From Gamsiella multidivaricata (lineage: Eukaryota > Mortierellomycota > Mortierellomycetes > Mortierellales > Mortierellaceae), in NCBI RefSeq assembly GCF_025024155.1, contig NW_026251825.1, positions 1 to 64,000 on the forward strand: a DNA stretch of 64,000 nucleotides, read 5' to 3'. A program made the position numbers and the translations under genes. Below, piece by piece: positions 11,770-24,222 of the stretch. Position 1 is the stretch's first letter. Each line of letters opens with the position of its first letter. Under the pieces are notes generated by a model. The model was not told the DNA's origin, searched no databases, and saw only the letters and a list, made by a program, of their open reading frames with translations.

Positions 11770-13342
11770 CTAACTGGATTTACTGTGCCTGACAGCGACG
11801 TAAGGCAGCAGGCCCCACTTCCATTCCATCGACGGTGTACGCCCCAGGTTTTCTGCCCGGTTATAGCACACGAGTAGCGTCACCAGGTACGAGCTTAACG
11901 ATGCGCCCACATGCCAGAACGCATGCAGCTGCGGGTTCCACAGCCCCACAACAGCCAGCTTCTGCATCGCATCACACATCCGAAAGTCGACGTTCCAGAG
12001 CAAGTACGATACCAGAGCCATCGTCGCCGTCGTCTTCCACATCCGTCGGATTCCCTGGTCCTCGATTCCCCCATAGATCTTTACAATGTGCGACATCACC
12101 ACCAGCACCATAAATGCAAACGAAGACTGGAACACAACAAACTCCAACAAGTGGTTCCCTGGTCCCGCAAACATCATCACCAGCGTCGTCAGCAGTCCGT
12201 ACAGCGCAATGCTAACCGGGAACCAGGTTCCGTATCGGCGATAGGATCGATCCTCGATGCAACAATAGGCCAATGATAAAACCGAATACACCATCGGTAC
12301 CTCGTCCAACATCTGGAGCGGGAAGAGAAGAGTGCCGTGGAAAGCGATGGAGCCCAGGCCGACGACGGCGATGGATCCGAACGTGAGCAAGAACCGTTTC
12401 TCGAACGTCGAGTGGAGCCAGATCCCCGCCAGACCAACGATGATCATCGAGAACGACGAGATCGAGTTGAAGAATTCGGCGATATAGTAGTTGATGTCAT
12501 AGTTGTTTTCGCACCAGTCTATCGTAGCAGTAGCATGAACAATAAACACACAACATGGTTAGCGCGATGGAGACATGTGCCCCGCCAGGAACAAAAGGAC
12601 AGTTGTTGCTGTCTCCCTCCCTCCCCCCCTCCCCCTCCCCCTCTCCCGATTGTTGTTTGGGGCAAAGTGAGCAAAGACCGAATCGTTTCGTTTTCCTGGT
12701 ATCATTCCTGTTGTCTTGCCCCGGGTCTATGTCTACGTTATTTATCATCGTGAAAAAGCAGCCCTAACAGAGCTACCTTTTTCGTGCCGCCCCATCCTAT
12801 ATCTGAGGATCGCATTGACCATTTTTCAAGACTCCTGAAACCGACAATTGGAGATGATAGCCACCATGACATATTCTCCTTTATCCTGTTACTGTACACA
12901 TCGAATCATTCCAAGCACTCCTAATCCTCTTCCCCCCATCCTTTACAATTTCCTCCCTTTCCCTCAGGCACCGTGCTTTTTGATTGTTGCGCACTTACCA
13001 ACTAAAAAAAAAAAAAAGAAAAAAAAGAGCAGAGAAAAAAAAACAGTCAGTCAGTATCCATTTTTCTATGAGCGTCCATCCTGAAAGTCGACTAGAACGA
13101 TTCTCCGGCGAAGCAGAGTAGAGAGGTACACATTCATTTAATTTGGGCTTTGTGGAACCCTTGGAAGTGTGGGTCAAATCTGGGGTTGCCCTTGCATAGC
13201 TCATTAAAGAGAGGCTGCTGTGACACGAACCTGAGGATGTCGGAGGGCCCCAGTATCCGAGTGTGGGCAGGGTGCTGCTGCTGCTGCTGTCCCAGGTTGC
13301 GTTGGCGTAGAGGGTGTTGTATTCGGACGAAGACCTGATCAT
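11770..13342 (-). CDS. Alkaline ceramidase (ACER/Ypc1 family)
   Basis: Integral membrane amidohydrolase that cleaves ceramide or phytoceramide in the ER/Golgi. Two exons, 13342-13231 and 12518-11770, give 286 residues, the usual family length. Exon 1 ends GYWGPPTSS and exon 2 opens DWCENNYDINYYIAEF. Together these rebuild the family N-terminus (GYWGP.TS..DWCEENY), one or two residues shorter at the join. Several hydrophobic helices follow. Candidate metal ligands are the His in SIAFHGTLL, the Asp in QMLDEVPM, and HAFWH (HxxxH) near the C-terminus. The 712-nt intron is unusually long. Exon 1 lies entirely inside the last exon of a second small gene read one frame off, so the true 5' end of the ceramidase mRNA is uncertain. 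Confidence 0.9.
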
Positions 13343-14269
13343 GTTCCTGTAACGAGAGTGTTCAAGGTGCCAAGGACTAAGAAATGGGTTAGGGCAAAGC
13401 GGAGCGGAGTGGGGTGAAAAGAAGGAGAGTGCGGAGAGTGGAGTGGAGTGGAGTGAAGTCGGGTGGAGTGGATGAAAGAACAAAAAGGATTGTGAGACGA
13501 GTAAAGTGTGCAAAAGGAATGAAGGGGGAGAAAAAAAAAAAAAAAAAAAAGCGCAGTTCGCTCCTCGATCAATTTATATCATTTATATCATTTGTATCTC
13601 GACACCGGCGCGTCTCCCTTCAAACCCGCTACGAAGCTGCGGTGTGGAGACTGCACTGTAACCCGCTGCCTGGGCCATTATTGGTCAGAGTATACCCGTC
13701 TCGTCATGGCCATGGTCATGGACGGCGGCGATCCGCCCCTCCCGAGACAACAACAAGGACGCATCACACGGCCCATTCTACGCATCAACGTATTACCGTT
13801 GGCCACTGCCCTGCGACCTTGCTTCTTCTGCGCTGCTACTCTGCCGAATATGCATAACTTTGCATATCCCCTCCCCCCCTCTGTTTTGTTGTTCTGTCTG
13901 GGTCACTCTAAGCATCCTGTCCCGTTGGTCATGCTTCGCGCTTCTGGGCCTGCAAAAATATAGACCATGATGACATCAAGAGAGCGCTGGGCCCGATCTG
14001 GGGACTCCCATGACACACTCACCTTGAACTGCGGATCCGACGACAGAGAATACCGAGGAGCACCGTCGTCCAGGGCCAGGGTTCCAAAGCCGTTTTGCAC
14101 TAATTAAAAAAAAACGTAAAAGCCCGTCCACGCTACATGACGTCCGGTACTCGGGCGTCAGGGACCATCATTTCATCATTTCATTCTACATGTACCTGGG
14201 CGAAATGCATGGGTTATCCATTGACCCGCAGCCGCGGTAATAATATCTAAAAGTACCTTGAGTCCTCAT
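13134..14269 (-). CDS. Predicted 100-residue protein overlapping the ceramidase start
   Basis: Not a family I recognise. Three exons join perfectly in phase: 14269-14257 (ATG plus 10 bases, donor GTACTT), 14099-14023 (acceptor TTAATTAG, donor GTGAGT) and 13346-13134 (acceptor GTTACAG, stop TGA). The product starts MRTQVQNGFGTLALDDG. It has a Gln run from a CAG tract at about 13271-13285 and ends NPRFDPHFQGFHKAQIK. There is no signal peptide or membrane helix. Its last exon contains the whole of ceramidase exon 1 (13342-13231) read one base out of register and runs on into the ceramidase intron. The two products could come from one transcription unit by alternative splicing. The alternative is that one of the two frames is fortuitous. 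Confidence 0.55.
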
Positions 14270-14687
14270 GCTCCCTTCCACTCCAATGCATGCATGCTCA
14301 GCTGCGCTTTATTTTTTTTTATTTTTTTTTTTGCAAAAACGAAATGCCGCTGTTCGGTCCCCTCGGTGCTTAACTAATTAAATTATTAATGGTACTCGCC
14401 ATGCGACCTGCTAAAGATCTTTTTCCGCTCCGTTGGACGCACAGGCACATGTCTGTCCTCTTTTGCTCCACACCATGATCCTTTTCAAGCTCGAATCATA
14501 TCGCCTACTATAGGAGGGGGAGGGGGGGTAAGGGTCTGGCGGTCAAGCCCGAATCATATGTGGAAGTGTGAAAGCGCGTATGTACAAGAATCTCTTTTTT
14601 TATTGCCTCTCATCATGTTCTTGATTTTCTAACGTCCTTCTTCCCTCTCAATGTTTTCTCTCAACCAGAGCATCTCAACCATCGTGC
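14270..14687. other. Spacer between biotin synthase and the small gene
   Basis: No gene seen. It contains an A/T-rich stretch with T runs (about 14311-14331) and a G-run near 14514-14528. It serves as the 3' flank of BIO2 and the promoter of the 100-residue gene, both on the minus strand. Confidence 0.6.
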
Positions 14688-16476
14688 TTATGCATGGCTG
14701 TGTCCACAGCACTCCTTCTTCTCCGTATTGATCTCGGATTCTGCTGCCAGATCGACCTTGAAGCTCGCCGCCTTTGGCACCAATCCAAGCGTCTCAAACA
14801 TCTGCTGGTCCGCATTAAACTTGTTGTTGGGCGTCGTCAACAGCTTATCTCCCGTAAAGATCGAGTTCGCGCCCGACATGAAGCACAGGGCCTGCTCCGC
14901 CTCCGAGAATCGAACCCGTCCGGCCGACAACCGGATCATCGTCTTTGGCATCACAATACGCGCCGTCGCAATCATGCGGATCATATCCCACACCTTCACG
15001 GGCTCCTGCTTCTCCAACGGAGTACCCTCAACCGCCAACAGCGCGTTCACGGGAACACTCTCCGGGTGCGCGGGCATCGTCGACAGCGTGTGGAGCATAC
15101 CCACGCGATCCGTGTCCGTCTCGCCCAAACCAATGATACCTCCAGAGCAGACAGAGATACCAGCCTCACGGACCTTCGAGATCGTCTCCAGGCGCTCATC
15201 GTACGAGCGCGTCGTGATGATCTTGGGGTAGTACTCCCTTGAGGTGTCCAAGTTGTGGTTGTATGCCGTCAATCCGGCCTCCTTGAGCTGGTTGGCCTGG
15301 TCATCGTTCAACATACCCAATGTGCAGCACACCTCCATGTCCATGGCCCTGTTCACGAGTTTGTCATATCGTTAGAACGTTATCAGTTGCTTACTCAATA
15401 TCAATCAATTGACAACATCAAGATCGATCTGAAGCCCATACCTGATCTCCTTGACGAATCCGACAATCTTCTTGAAGTTGCTCTTACGACCCGCCAAGTC
15501 TCTCCAGGCAGCACCCATGCAGAAACGGGTCGATCCAGCGGCCTTGGCAGCACGGGCCGCGTTCAGGACCTCATCCGTGTCAAGCATCTTCTGGGCCTTG
15601 ACGACGGTTGAGTAGCTCGAAGATTGTGGGCAGTACTTGCAGTCTTCACTGCATCCTCCGGTCTTGATGCTCAGGAGCGTGCACTGCTGGACAGCCAAGG
15701 GATCAAAGTGAAGGCGGTGGACATTGGCCTATGTTGTTTAGAAGAGAAACCAAAGCGGGTGTTAGATCCAAAGATCGGAGGTTTTCATTATTGGGTAACA
15801 GGTGATAGGGTGGGTGTGGGGTCTGAGGATGTGTGCAAGGGTGTGTTGGATCGAGAAAAAAAAACCGTCAAAAATAGAAAAAAGATGGGGCAATTGGTCA
15901 ATTGGCTTGATAAACAAAATTGTAGGGTGATTAGATCCTCTCCGGCCCTGCGTGAACAAACTGTCATCGCGTTCCTGGCCCTCCTTTCTCCATTTTCCTC
16001 GCGTCGTGCCAAGTATAACTGTCATATGCGAAAATAAAAAAAAGAAGAAGACAAAGTATAATAAAGACCAGCAACAAAAACAACAAGAATAAAAAGAGAG
16101 CGGTTCGGCTTTCTACACTTTGAAGTGACAATCGAAGAAAAAAATTCAAAAAGCCAAATTAGCACCGAGAAAAGCCTGAAAGGACTAAGGGACTTACTCC
16201 GTGGTAGAGCAGCTCCATGATGGGTGAGTGATAGATCGCGTCGATCTCCTCCTTCTTCCAATCATAACGAAGCTCTCCATGGGCATTCAAGGCAGCGGCA
16301 GAGAGTTCGCGTCCAAAGGCCATCTGCGTCTGGGCCCTTGGGCTTTCGTCAATCGTCGCAAATTTGGCGGGGGAGGTCGCGACGGTGTAGGCACGGCTGA
16401 ACTGGAAGGCGGCATTCTTGGAGTGGGAGATCTTGATTGCCCTCGAGGACAACGAACGTAATGAGGTGAACGACAT
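14688..16476 (-). CDS. BIO2: Biotin synthase, mitochondrial
   Basis: Radical-SAM enzyme that inserts sulfur into dethiobiotin, the last step of biotin synthesis, in the mitochondrion. Three exons, 16476-16198, 15728-15442 and 15348-14688, give 408 residues. The first ~35 residues are rich in Arg, Ser and Ala without acidic residues ([16 protein letters not shown]), which fits a mitochondrial presequence. The radical-SAM cluster ligands are C119, C123 and C126 ([12 protein letters not shown]). Downstream are [15 protein letters not shown] and GGIIGLGET, all typical of BioB. The C-terminus [10 protein letters not shown] has an extra Cys pair and His. Intron 1 is about 470 nt. No neighbouring biotin-pathway gene is present in the window. 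Confidence 0.96.
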
Positions 16477-17142
16477 GGCTGTTGGAGATGTTGGAGATGT
16501 GTAACGAAAGAGGAAAGAGCAGGGAGAGTGGGGAAAGAAAGGAGAAGAAAAAAGACAAGAGTTGGAGAGTTGAAGCGTGAGTATTTTCAGCGTGTTGTTT
16601 GTTGTATTCGGGGCCTCAATACGAGGGGTAGGGGGAAAAAAAGTGATTCAGACCATACACAGATCTCGCATCGGACAGGGACCAACCATTTCCTGCGGGG
16701 CTGTATGGCGCCACTCATACCGATACCCTGACGATCTATGGTAATTATCCATCCACATATACCTTGCCACGAAGGGACAATATCGGTAGCATTTCGTCAT
16801 CGAGATCCAGGGTCATTGCTGGGGCAACAAAAAAATGGGCGACTCTATCTCGCTATGACTCTTATCAGAGATGCACCTTGCGCATGCGCATCAGTAGGGT
16901 GATATGCCAGCAGATCAAGAAACGCAAGCTGACGATGGGCCCCATCCCCCCCTACTCCAGCTTGGATCCTACGCGTGCCCATTTAGTATCAACGGCAACG
17001 GACCCCCATACCCCGGTCAAGGTTGACCCCGCATTCTCCGATATTTCTCACGGTCTGTGCCTTTATTTCCTCTCCGGTTCCTGAGATGGAAATAACAGCA
17101 CTTTTATTTTTTATTTTCCGACTTCCGCTCACTAATTCTGAA
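16477..17142. other. Intergenic: BIO2 promoter and ELP4 3' flank
   Basis: No gene seen. The part next to 16477 is CT-rich on the minus strand, like the other leaders here. Short open frames at 16528-17084 lack introns, motifs and start context. Confidence 0.6.
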
Positions 17143-19163
17143 CTAAAAGTCAAGCAGACTGTTGTTCAGCGCACCTCCACGTCCTTGCCTTAGCTTTTGT
17201 CCGTGTCCATGTGTATGCTGGTGTCCCCCAGCATCCGGCCCTTCAGTACTACATCCAGAAGCCACTGCGCCCTCGATTCCTTTTGGTGGCAATCCCATCA
17301 TTTTACGTGCCATCCCACTCGCGCCGGGAACAGAGTGCACATCGACCTTTCCACCGCCATTGTTGCTGGTACTGCTGCCGCTCTTGCCCATACCCAATGA
17401 TCTCGAACGCGTGTTGCTACCCTCCGTCGACGCTGGCTTCCTAAGTGATCCTGAAGATGGTTCTGCACTGCTCGTAGAAGAGGAAGACGCCGACGATGTT
17501 GAAGATGTCGACTTGCGATCTGACAACGATGTCGATGCGCTGGACGGTTCTGCAGACGTCCGCCTCTGTCCTACACCGCCCTCCGGCGGCAAATGGAAAG
17601 TCTCGATTGCAAATCGCTTCCTCCGGACTTTGAATCCCAGGTTATTAACGCCCTTGCTAGATCCGCCGCTGTTGCCATGCCCACTAGGTCCTCCCGATCC
17701 TTTAGCAGCTCCGTCCAGCAAAACAGACAGCTTTGTGGAAGAAGGGATCAATGCATTTAAAACAGGTACTTTGTGAACGTGGAACAAGCCGTGGTAGTCG
17801 GATGCTGCAGATGAGGCATTAGTGAGAGCGCCGGCAAAGGATTCAATTCTGACAGAGGCGTCGCACAACTGTTCAAGCCGATGAATGAAGGGCGAAGTTG
17901 TAGAACCATCTGTCGCGTGTCGCTGATCAGCGGTACCGTAAAGGTGAGCTGGGATGGTGATCACAGCGGCGCCAAAACTGAAACGCAAAAGACCACGCAA
18001 TGCATGCAAGAACTTGTACAGATCCTAACATGTCCAATAAAGACATACATATAAAACAACCGATGTTGAGCGACCACTGTAGGGCAAAGACTGTACTCTC
18101 GAAAATAAAGTGGCCCAATCATACCTGTGGAGTTTTACTTCTCCAGCTAGGAGATGCGATCGAGTTGATGCCGATTCTGCAGATATGTCTCTTTGATAGT
18201 CCAGCGGCACTTGGCGCAGGTGCAGGTTCTGAAGGGTCTTTGACGAGCGTGGTACTGAATCCACCTTGAATAACCGTCTCTCTGATCTTATCGAGCACAC
18301 TCCTATACAAGTCCTGCTGGTTTCTTCCTGAACTATCGCTGTCATCCTCGTCCAGAGAGCTTTCATCGCTATCGATCCCAGAGTCCTTGCTAATGTCGCT
18401 GTTCATGCTCCTCAGCAATTCCCCCGAGTCGATCAGCGTCGTATCGGCTGATTCCAATGCCTTGGCTGAGATCCGTGTGGTAAGATCAAACTGCTCGCAG
18501 AACGGGATTTGACTGGGCGTGAGCCCTGTAGCCGATGATGCTGCTTGATCCACACGCGACGAAATGGCTAAAAGTTCAAAAGTTCAAAAGATTCAACTGC
18601 TTAGCTACTGGCATATGCTATTGAGCCACAACGCTGACAAAACATGGATTCCTACCTGGCTGTGGGCGACTTTCCACACCGCTCTCAAACTTCTTGAGCC
18701 CGCTATATCTCCATGCGATCTTTAGTCGATCCTGCTCCGAGTCTTCATCCTCTACATTTTGTGATCCGCTCAACTTCTTCCTTCGACCGCTACTGCCACG
18801 CTCATCATCATCATCCCGATTATCGACTCCCTGTTGGACCTGGATCGTTGAGCTCTCTTCGCCTGCGATCCCCATAAGGGACCTAACAATCGCCTCTGGT
18901 TTCTCATCGCCGCTGACAACGACACACTTGTCGCCCACGACGATACCCTGTCGCAAGAAGTATTTGAGCAAGAGTTGTCCGTACGAGGTCTGGCGATCCT
19001 CCTGAATCAAAAGGATAGTGCCCACGGGGAGTCCACCGCCGAGAATGTCGTCCAGCGAAGGAACACCTGTCGATATGAGAACCTGTCCGTTGTAGGCAGA
19101 GAGGCGACACCCGGCTGGAAGACTCGCTTGTGCAGACGGCACACGCTTCTTGAATGAGCTCAT
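17143..19163 (-). CDS. ELP4: Elongator complex subunit Elp4 (PAXNEB)
   Basis: RecA-like subunit of the Elp4-5-6 ring of Elongator, needed for wobble-uridine tRNA modification. Three exons, 19163-18656, 18567-18125 and 18024-17143, give 610 residues. The start MSSFKKRVPSAQ matches the conserved Elp4 N-terminus. The RecA-like fold is seen in STGVPSLDDILGGGLPVGT and LLIQEDRQTSYGQLLLKYF. The second half has the conserved LYKFLHALRGLLRFS helix, ITIPAHLY and FHVHKVPVLNALIP. Ser/Asp-rich insertions separate the core strands. The protein is longer than the yeast one because of low-complexity segments, including a Ser run near the C-terminus. It lies about 200 bp downstream of the ICE2-like gene in the same direction. 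Confidence 0.93.
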
Positions 19164-19359
19164 GGTGGCGATTCCTTGTGTGTGGTTGATCCTTACTCTG
19201 CAATTGTCGAGTTGCCTAGTAATTCCTGCAAACTGGTTGTAGTTGTTGCTGTGAATCAAGTTTGCCTCACCTTGCACTTTTAGCACACGGGGTCAGCAAT
19301 GCGCCACTGTTGGGCGAGTTTCAATAAATTCGCAAAAGTTCAAGAGACGCTTTTTCGGT

Positions 19360-22300
19360 TTATTTGTGCCCAATTTTCCCAATTTTACGGCGCTTGGCTG
19401 CAGCTTTAGCGCCTCCACGAAACCGTTTGCCTCGCTTGGGCTCGTCGTAAGGAAAGGTGCCCGGGATTTGGTCTGGGGTGCCAATCCATTGAAGCTGCAA
19501 ATCCTCGTCAGCAACGCCAACTGATATGTTACTATTGGCACTCTTCTTGTTTCCGCCTGTGCCATCCGTGCCCACCTCACTCAGCATCTGTGGTGAGAAC
19601 TCGTGTGCAGCATGCAAGTCGTACTGTCCTCGACTCGCAGATGATACACCCTTCTTTCCCTTCGCATCTGTTGCTGTTATTGATTCGCCTGTCTTGTCTC
19701 CCTCCACTTGCACGGCCTTGTAGATAGTAGCATTGATATCGTTCCTCTTGTGCCCCAAAATGTACTGGCCAGGCCCCAGGTTCATCAGCTTCCCCAAGAT
19801 ATAATGGATCATCCGCATGTTAGGCTTGATGACTTCCTGAATTTCTCGATCCTGAAATCGTTGCTCACTTGCATCCAAGATTGAAACAGCAGGCAGATCA
19901 CTGAACACTCCCCCTAGCGGGTTCTCGGGATTGACTCCACCCGCTGAGGATGGAATTGAGTTCGGATAGCGTACAAACTGGTTCTGAGAGACATCGACAC
20001 GTCCAAGGGCAACAAGGCGGTCATCTCGAATCCATGTCGCCATCCACCAACCTGCCAGAGTCGATCTGCCTGGTTCTGTGAGCCCGAGATCAGGGGTGTA
20101 ATCCAGGATGGATTTGAAAACCACTTGTCGATGCGGTTTCTATGGGAAAACAATAGAAAACTTTAGTGGTGAAATGCGAATATAAAGTAGTGCTTCAACA
20201 TAAGTCAGCGGAGTTTGTCTGAGCCTTACTGTTTTGTCGAGATATCCATGAAGACGGCTGCGGATCAAGATGCGAGTCTCGCCAAATGTCCAGAGCGAAT
20301 ATTCAAAGCCGTCATTCTCATCTGAAGAAGGAGTAGAAAGACTTCCGAGAACGCCTTCGTCATCATTCCCCCCCGCTTTGCTGGTAGAAGCATTGGGTGC
20401 CTGAGCCACTTCCTCTGTCTGTTCAACTGTTTTTTCCTCGGGCAATTCAACTGTCTTTTCCTCGACCTGTTCAACTATCTTTTCCTCGGGCTGTTCAGCT
20501 GCCTTTTCCTCGGTGAGTTCAACCGCCTTACCATCTACTGTATCGATGCTGTCTTTGTTTGTTCGTGAAGGTGTAACTGTCTCGGTGTATTTCAGTGCGG
20601 GCTTCAGTGCAAGAATGTCAACATCCGTCGATGAGAAGCCTATTAACGATAGCTTCTTGAGCGCGCCGTCGTAAAATCTCTGTGTCATCTCCAAAGCCGA
20701 CATTCGCTTGGGTATCAAGGGCTTGTCAATATAAATCCGCTTTTGCATCACTCCTACACCATGCAATAGATCATAAGGAGGACGATACATAGGCATATCA
20801 GAAATCAGCAATTCGAGAACGCTAAATCCGTACGCACAGGGTGGGATGCGTTCAAAACATAGGAGCTGTAGGGTTACCTTGCTGATCCTCTTCTAGCACG
20901 ACCCTGACCGGGATCTCCCACTCCGCCGCAAGACTAGGTAGCGCCTTTGCTAGCGTGACCAGTGTACTGGCCGCGAGTGCGATATGGACATTCTGCTCCT
21001 TGACAAACCTTCGCACGATGGGATCATTGGTGACGGAGACCGAAGGACGCTTGGTAGGAATATGACGTCGTCTGTAGTTTTGCTCGGCTATCGTTCCTCT
21101 TACACTCAAGGGTGGTGGCACTGGAGGTTTTGAATGCGAGCTCGAGAGGGACCAGTACCGATCACTGACATCGATCGTCGTTTCGAAGGGCACACCATTT
21201 TCGTCCGTGGGCCAGATCGGCTTCGCCAACGACACCGGACAAATCTTTCCCGTTCTCTCCAACAGCCCTCGAGGATCGGGCTCTGGGTTCTCTGCTGCTG
21301 AGGCGTCTGGTGTCTTTCTAGTCAACATTGGTTCCTTTGAGGAGCTGGGTGTCGGATGAGCGCCGGAAAGTCGTAGACCCACGGATTGCACAAAGTCGTA
21401 ATATTGTGGGTACTCCTTCACTCGTGATTTTGCCCTTGAGAACTTCGGCTCTAAAGCGGATCGGATGGCTGGGTTGAAGTAGCCGGATATCCTGGATCGG
21501 ATCACGTCTGCGTTCCAATGCCGAAGCCGCTGTCGCTCATTGTCCACCTTTTCCTGGAGTGCAAGCCATAATGCCCTGTCCTCTGGCCCCAACTGCGGAG
21601 TAGCTGGGTCCTTGCTTTGATCACGCGCGATGCCCTCGTATCTGACAAAACGACGGTGCTCCTCCCAGGTGAGAATCGAACGATGCTCGTGTGAATGTAT
21701 GCAAGGATGATGATACCAGACTGTGGCAGGCTCCATCTGCATTAATATCGGCTGCTGCTGCTGTGAGGATAGCTGCTCCTGGGAGTCGTTGGTTTTTTGA
21801 ATTGGTTTAGGTTGGATGCTGCCCATAGCTGAGGTGAATCCTGGGTCATAGGAGGCGACAGATGCCACCAGGTCGGTAATGTCAAATTTGCGAGAAGTCA
21901 TCGCAGGAGTCGAAGGCCCTGACGTTGCTGTCGACGCTGCTTGCTGATCAGATGGCGTTGTGGTCTTCGGAGATGAGTCCACCTTTTTGCTGCTGTCACT
22001 GTCTGTTGCAGGAGCGTGAGAAGTTGACGGTGCCAATGAATCACGGGCGAGCTGCTTGATTCTGCTGACTGATGGTGGTTTTAATCGAGGCGCTGGCTGC
22101 TCCTCTTTTGTATCGTCTCCAGTTGTCTCATCCTCATCGTCGCTTTCACTGCCGCTACTGCTGCCACTGCTGTTATCGCTGCTGCTGTCGCCGCTGCTAC
22201 CGTCGCTGCTAGTGCTTTCGTTTCCTTCTCGCACCTTCATCCGGCCTTCTTCCTGAGCCTTTTTCTCTTCCTCTGTCTTTCTCTCTTCTTCTGCTTTTCG

Positions 22301-23395
22301 TTCCTCCTCCGCCTTCCTCTCCTCGTCTTTCCTCCTCAGCTCCTCCTCCAGCTCCCTTCTTTGTCTCTCCTCCTCTTCCTCGAGTTTCTGCTTCTTATAA
22401 AAGTACATGTCCGCTGCTCTATTCCTGCCTCCAAATGAAGTGCGCTCAAAAATATCCTCGTCTAGAAAAAAAACGTTCCTTTTCAGCGTCGATGTCGATC
22501 TCGGCCCCGGTTCAGTTGCGATTACACTAATCGGTTCGCCAGCATTGTCCCCTCCATCGATTGCTATTGCTTTCACGTCATGTGCGACAAATCTTGGCGG
22601 AAGCGAAGGGGAGATAATGGACATCTCCTTTAACTCTTCAAAGATACTTGTACTGGTGATGTCCTCATGCTCCAGAGGAAGTTCATTCCTAGGAGGTGAC
22701 TGAACAAGGGCACTCTGATCCTGATCATGCGTAGATGCTATCGTATGAGGTACGCTGTTCATTGCTGGTTCTTCATTCTTTTGCTCTGTCCGAGAGATAT
22801 CGAGTGGGACTGAGGTGGATATCGATCGCAGTGACGATATTGCTCTTTGATGTACGCTGTCAACTATTGGGTCTTCATCCATCTCGGTTGTTGGGGTGGT
22901 ATCAATTGGTGGTGAACTGGCAGGTGAACGCGCTAACGGTGATGCTTCTGATGAATCGTCTTGCATAGCGTTCTTCACTCGATCGTCCTGTTGATTATCC
23001 TGCTCATTCTCTTGCTCATTCTCCTGTTCATTCTCCTGTTCATTCTCCTGCTCATTCTCCTGCTCATTCTCTTGATCCTGATCAGCTGCAACGATCTCGT
23101 CTGTTTTCATACTCGGATTTCGACTTTCTTCCGGGGCCCTTGGAGCTTTCTCTGTTGTAGCAATCTGTATTGCGCCGCGACCACGGGGTCGACCACGGCC
23201 TCGACCTTGTCCTCGTCCGCCATGACTGGTTGCTGCTCCTGCGGTTTCGGCAGAGATTATCACTGTCGCTGATGCAGGTTCTTGTGTCGGGGCATGGGCA
23301 CTCGAGCGTGTGACCCTTCGCTGCATGGCTCTCTCGTCGTCTGATGGATTGTTAAACAAAAATGATTTGCATCGCTCTCTTTGCTCCGACATCAT
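19360..23395 (-). CDS. Little elongation complex subunit 2-like protein (NARG2_C domain)
   Basis: Likely homologue of ICE2/NARG2, which in animals helps RNA polymerase II transcribe small nuclear RNA genes. Three exons, 23395-20878, 20753-20230 and 20139-19360, give 1273 residues. The N-terminal ~480 residues are low complexity: an RG-rich patch (GRGQGRGRGRPRGRG), a tandem QENE repeat, then a long charged helix of Glu/Lys/Arg repeats. The recognisable part is C-terminal: YSLWTFGETRILIRSR, then GWWMATWIRDDRLVALGRVDV and LGKLMNLGPGQYILGHKR. These resemble the order of NARG2_C. It ends in a basic GKRFRGGAKAAAKRRK tail suited to a nuclear protein. The family call rests on recalled motif similarity; the gene model itself is firm. 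Confidence 0.7.
22987..23080. repeat. In-frame 12-base tandem repeat coding QENE
   Basis: About seven copies of TTCTCCTGCTCA and close variants, reading Gln-Glu-Asn-Glu on the minus strand inside the ICE2-like gene. The 12-base unit keeps the frame, so copy number can vary without damage. Confidence 0.85.
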
Positions 23396-24222
23396 AAAAT
23401 TTTAATTCGTGAAGGGATAGATGGAACTGTGGGTGCGGGGCGATGTGGTCGGCGGAGTGGCTCCGGGTGGATCTGTTTCGTTATATGGAAGCACCCGATA
23501 TTCGACATATTGTGGGGTCCATCATCATTCCAACCCACGTAGCGGCCCATACAAGTCTCGCACAAACAGAGTATCTTGCTTAGGCCACATTGGTCGAGCA
23601 CTTTGTGGAGATGAGATACTCATCGCAGGATACTACGGTACATTTAAGATGTCATTGAATAAAACAGCAGGGTCCATATGCTTCAACGCTCCATAGAGCG
23701 CCAAATCTCTTCATTTACTGAACAAAAAACACATCGCTAGTCTCCATCATCTCATACATTGGTACCGAAAAATATTTCAATATGTGCTTTCGTCTTTGCC
23801 TTTGATTTCATAGTTAACAATGGTCAAGATTCGGAGACATGCCAAACATGAGATCTGGAGAATAGTAATAGTTAAATAGGGGCCGAACTTTACAAAAGAA
23901 AAAAGAAAAGAAAAGAAAAGACATGGTGTCGTTCTGTAGTTTGACAAAGATACGTTTGCTCGCGTGTTTAAGCTTTATGTGGCTTGTATGGCTCTGGGCA
24001 AAGCATCAAGGAGCAAGCAGCCGCCAACCACCAGATGTCAAGTTCCGGCGCCTCGTTTTTATGACCCAGGACCCCATCCAATTTAGACGCATGTGTGTAT
24101 TCCTTTTAGGGTGCTGAGACCTGATAGCTTTAATGGACGCAATGGTTGTGGTCACGGCAAAACTGAGTAGAAATAATGAGGAGGGTGTTGTATTTCTTTG
24201 TTGTTGCTTCTTCTCGTCTCCT
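23396..24222. other. Intergenic: promoter of the ICE2-like gene and Ran 3' flank
   Basis: No gene seen on either strand. There is a short AAAAG repeat near 23898-23920. Two small open frames here lack any support. Confidence 0.6.

Noticed and set aside
22961..23272. Leu/Ile-rich membrane-like frame on the plus strand
   Set aside because: Antisense shadow of the QENE repeat in the ICE2-like gene.
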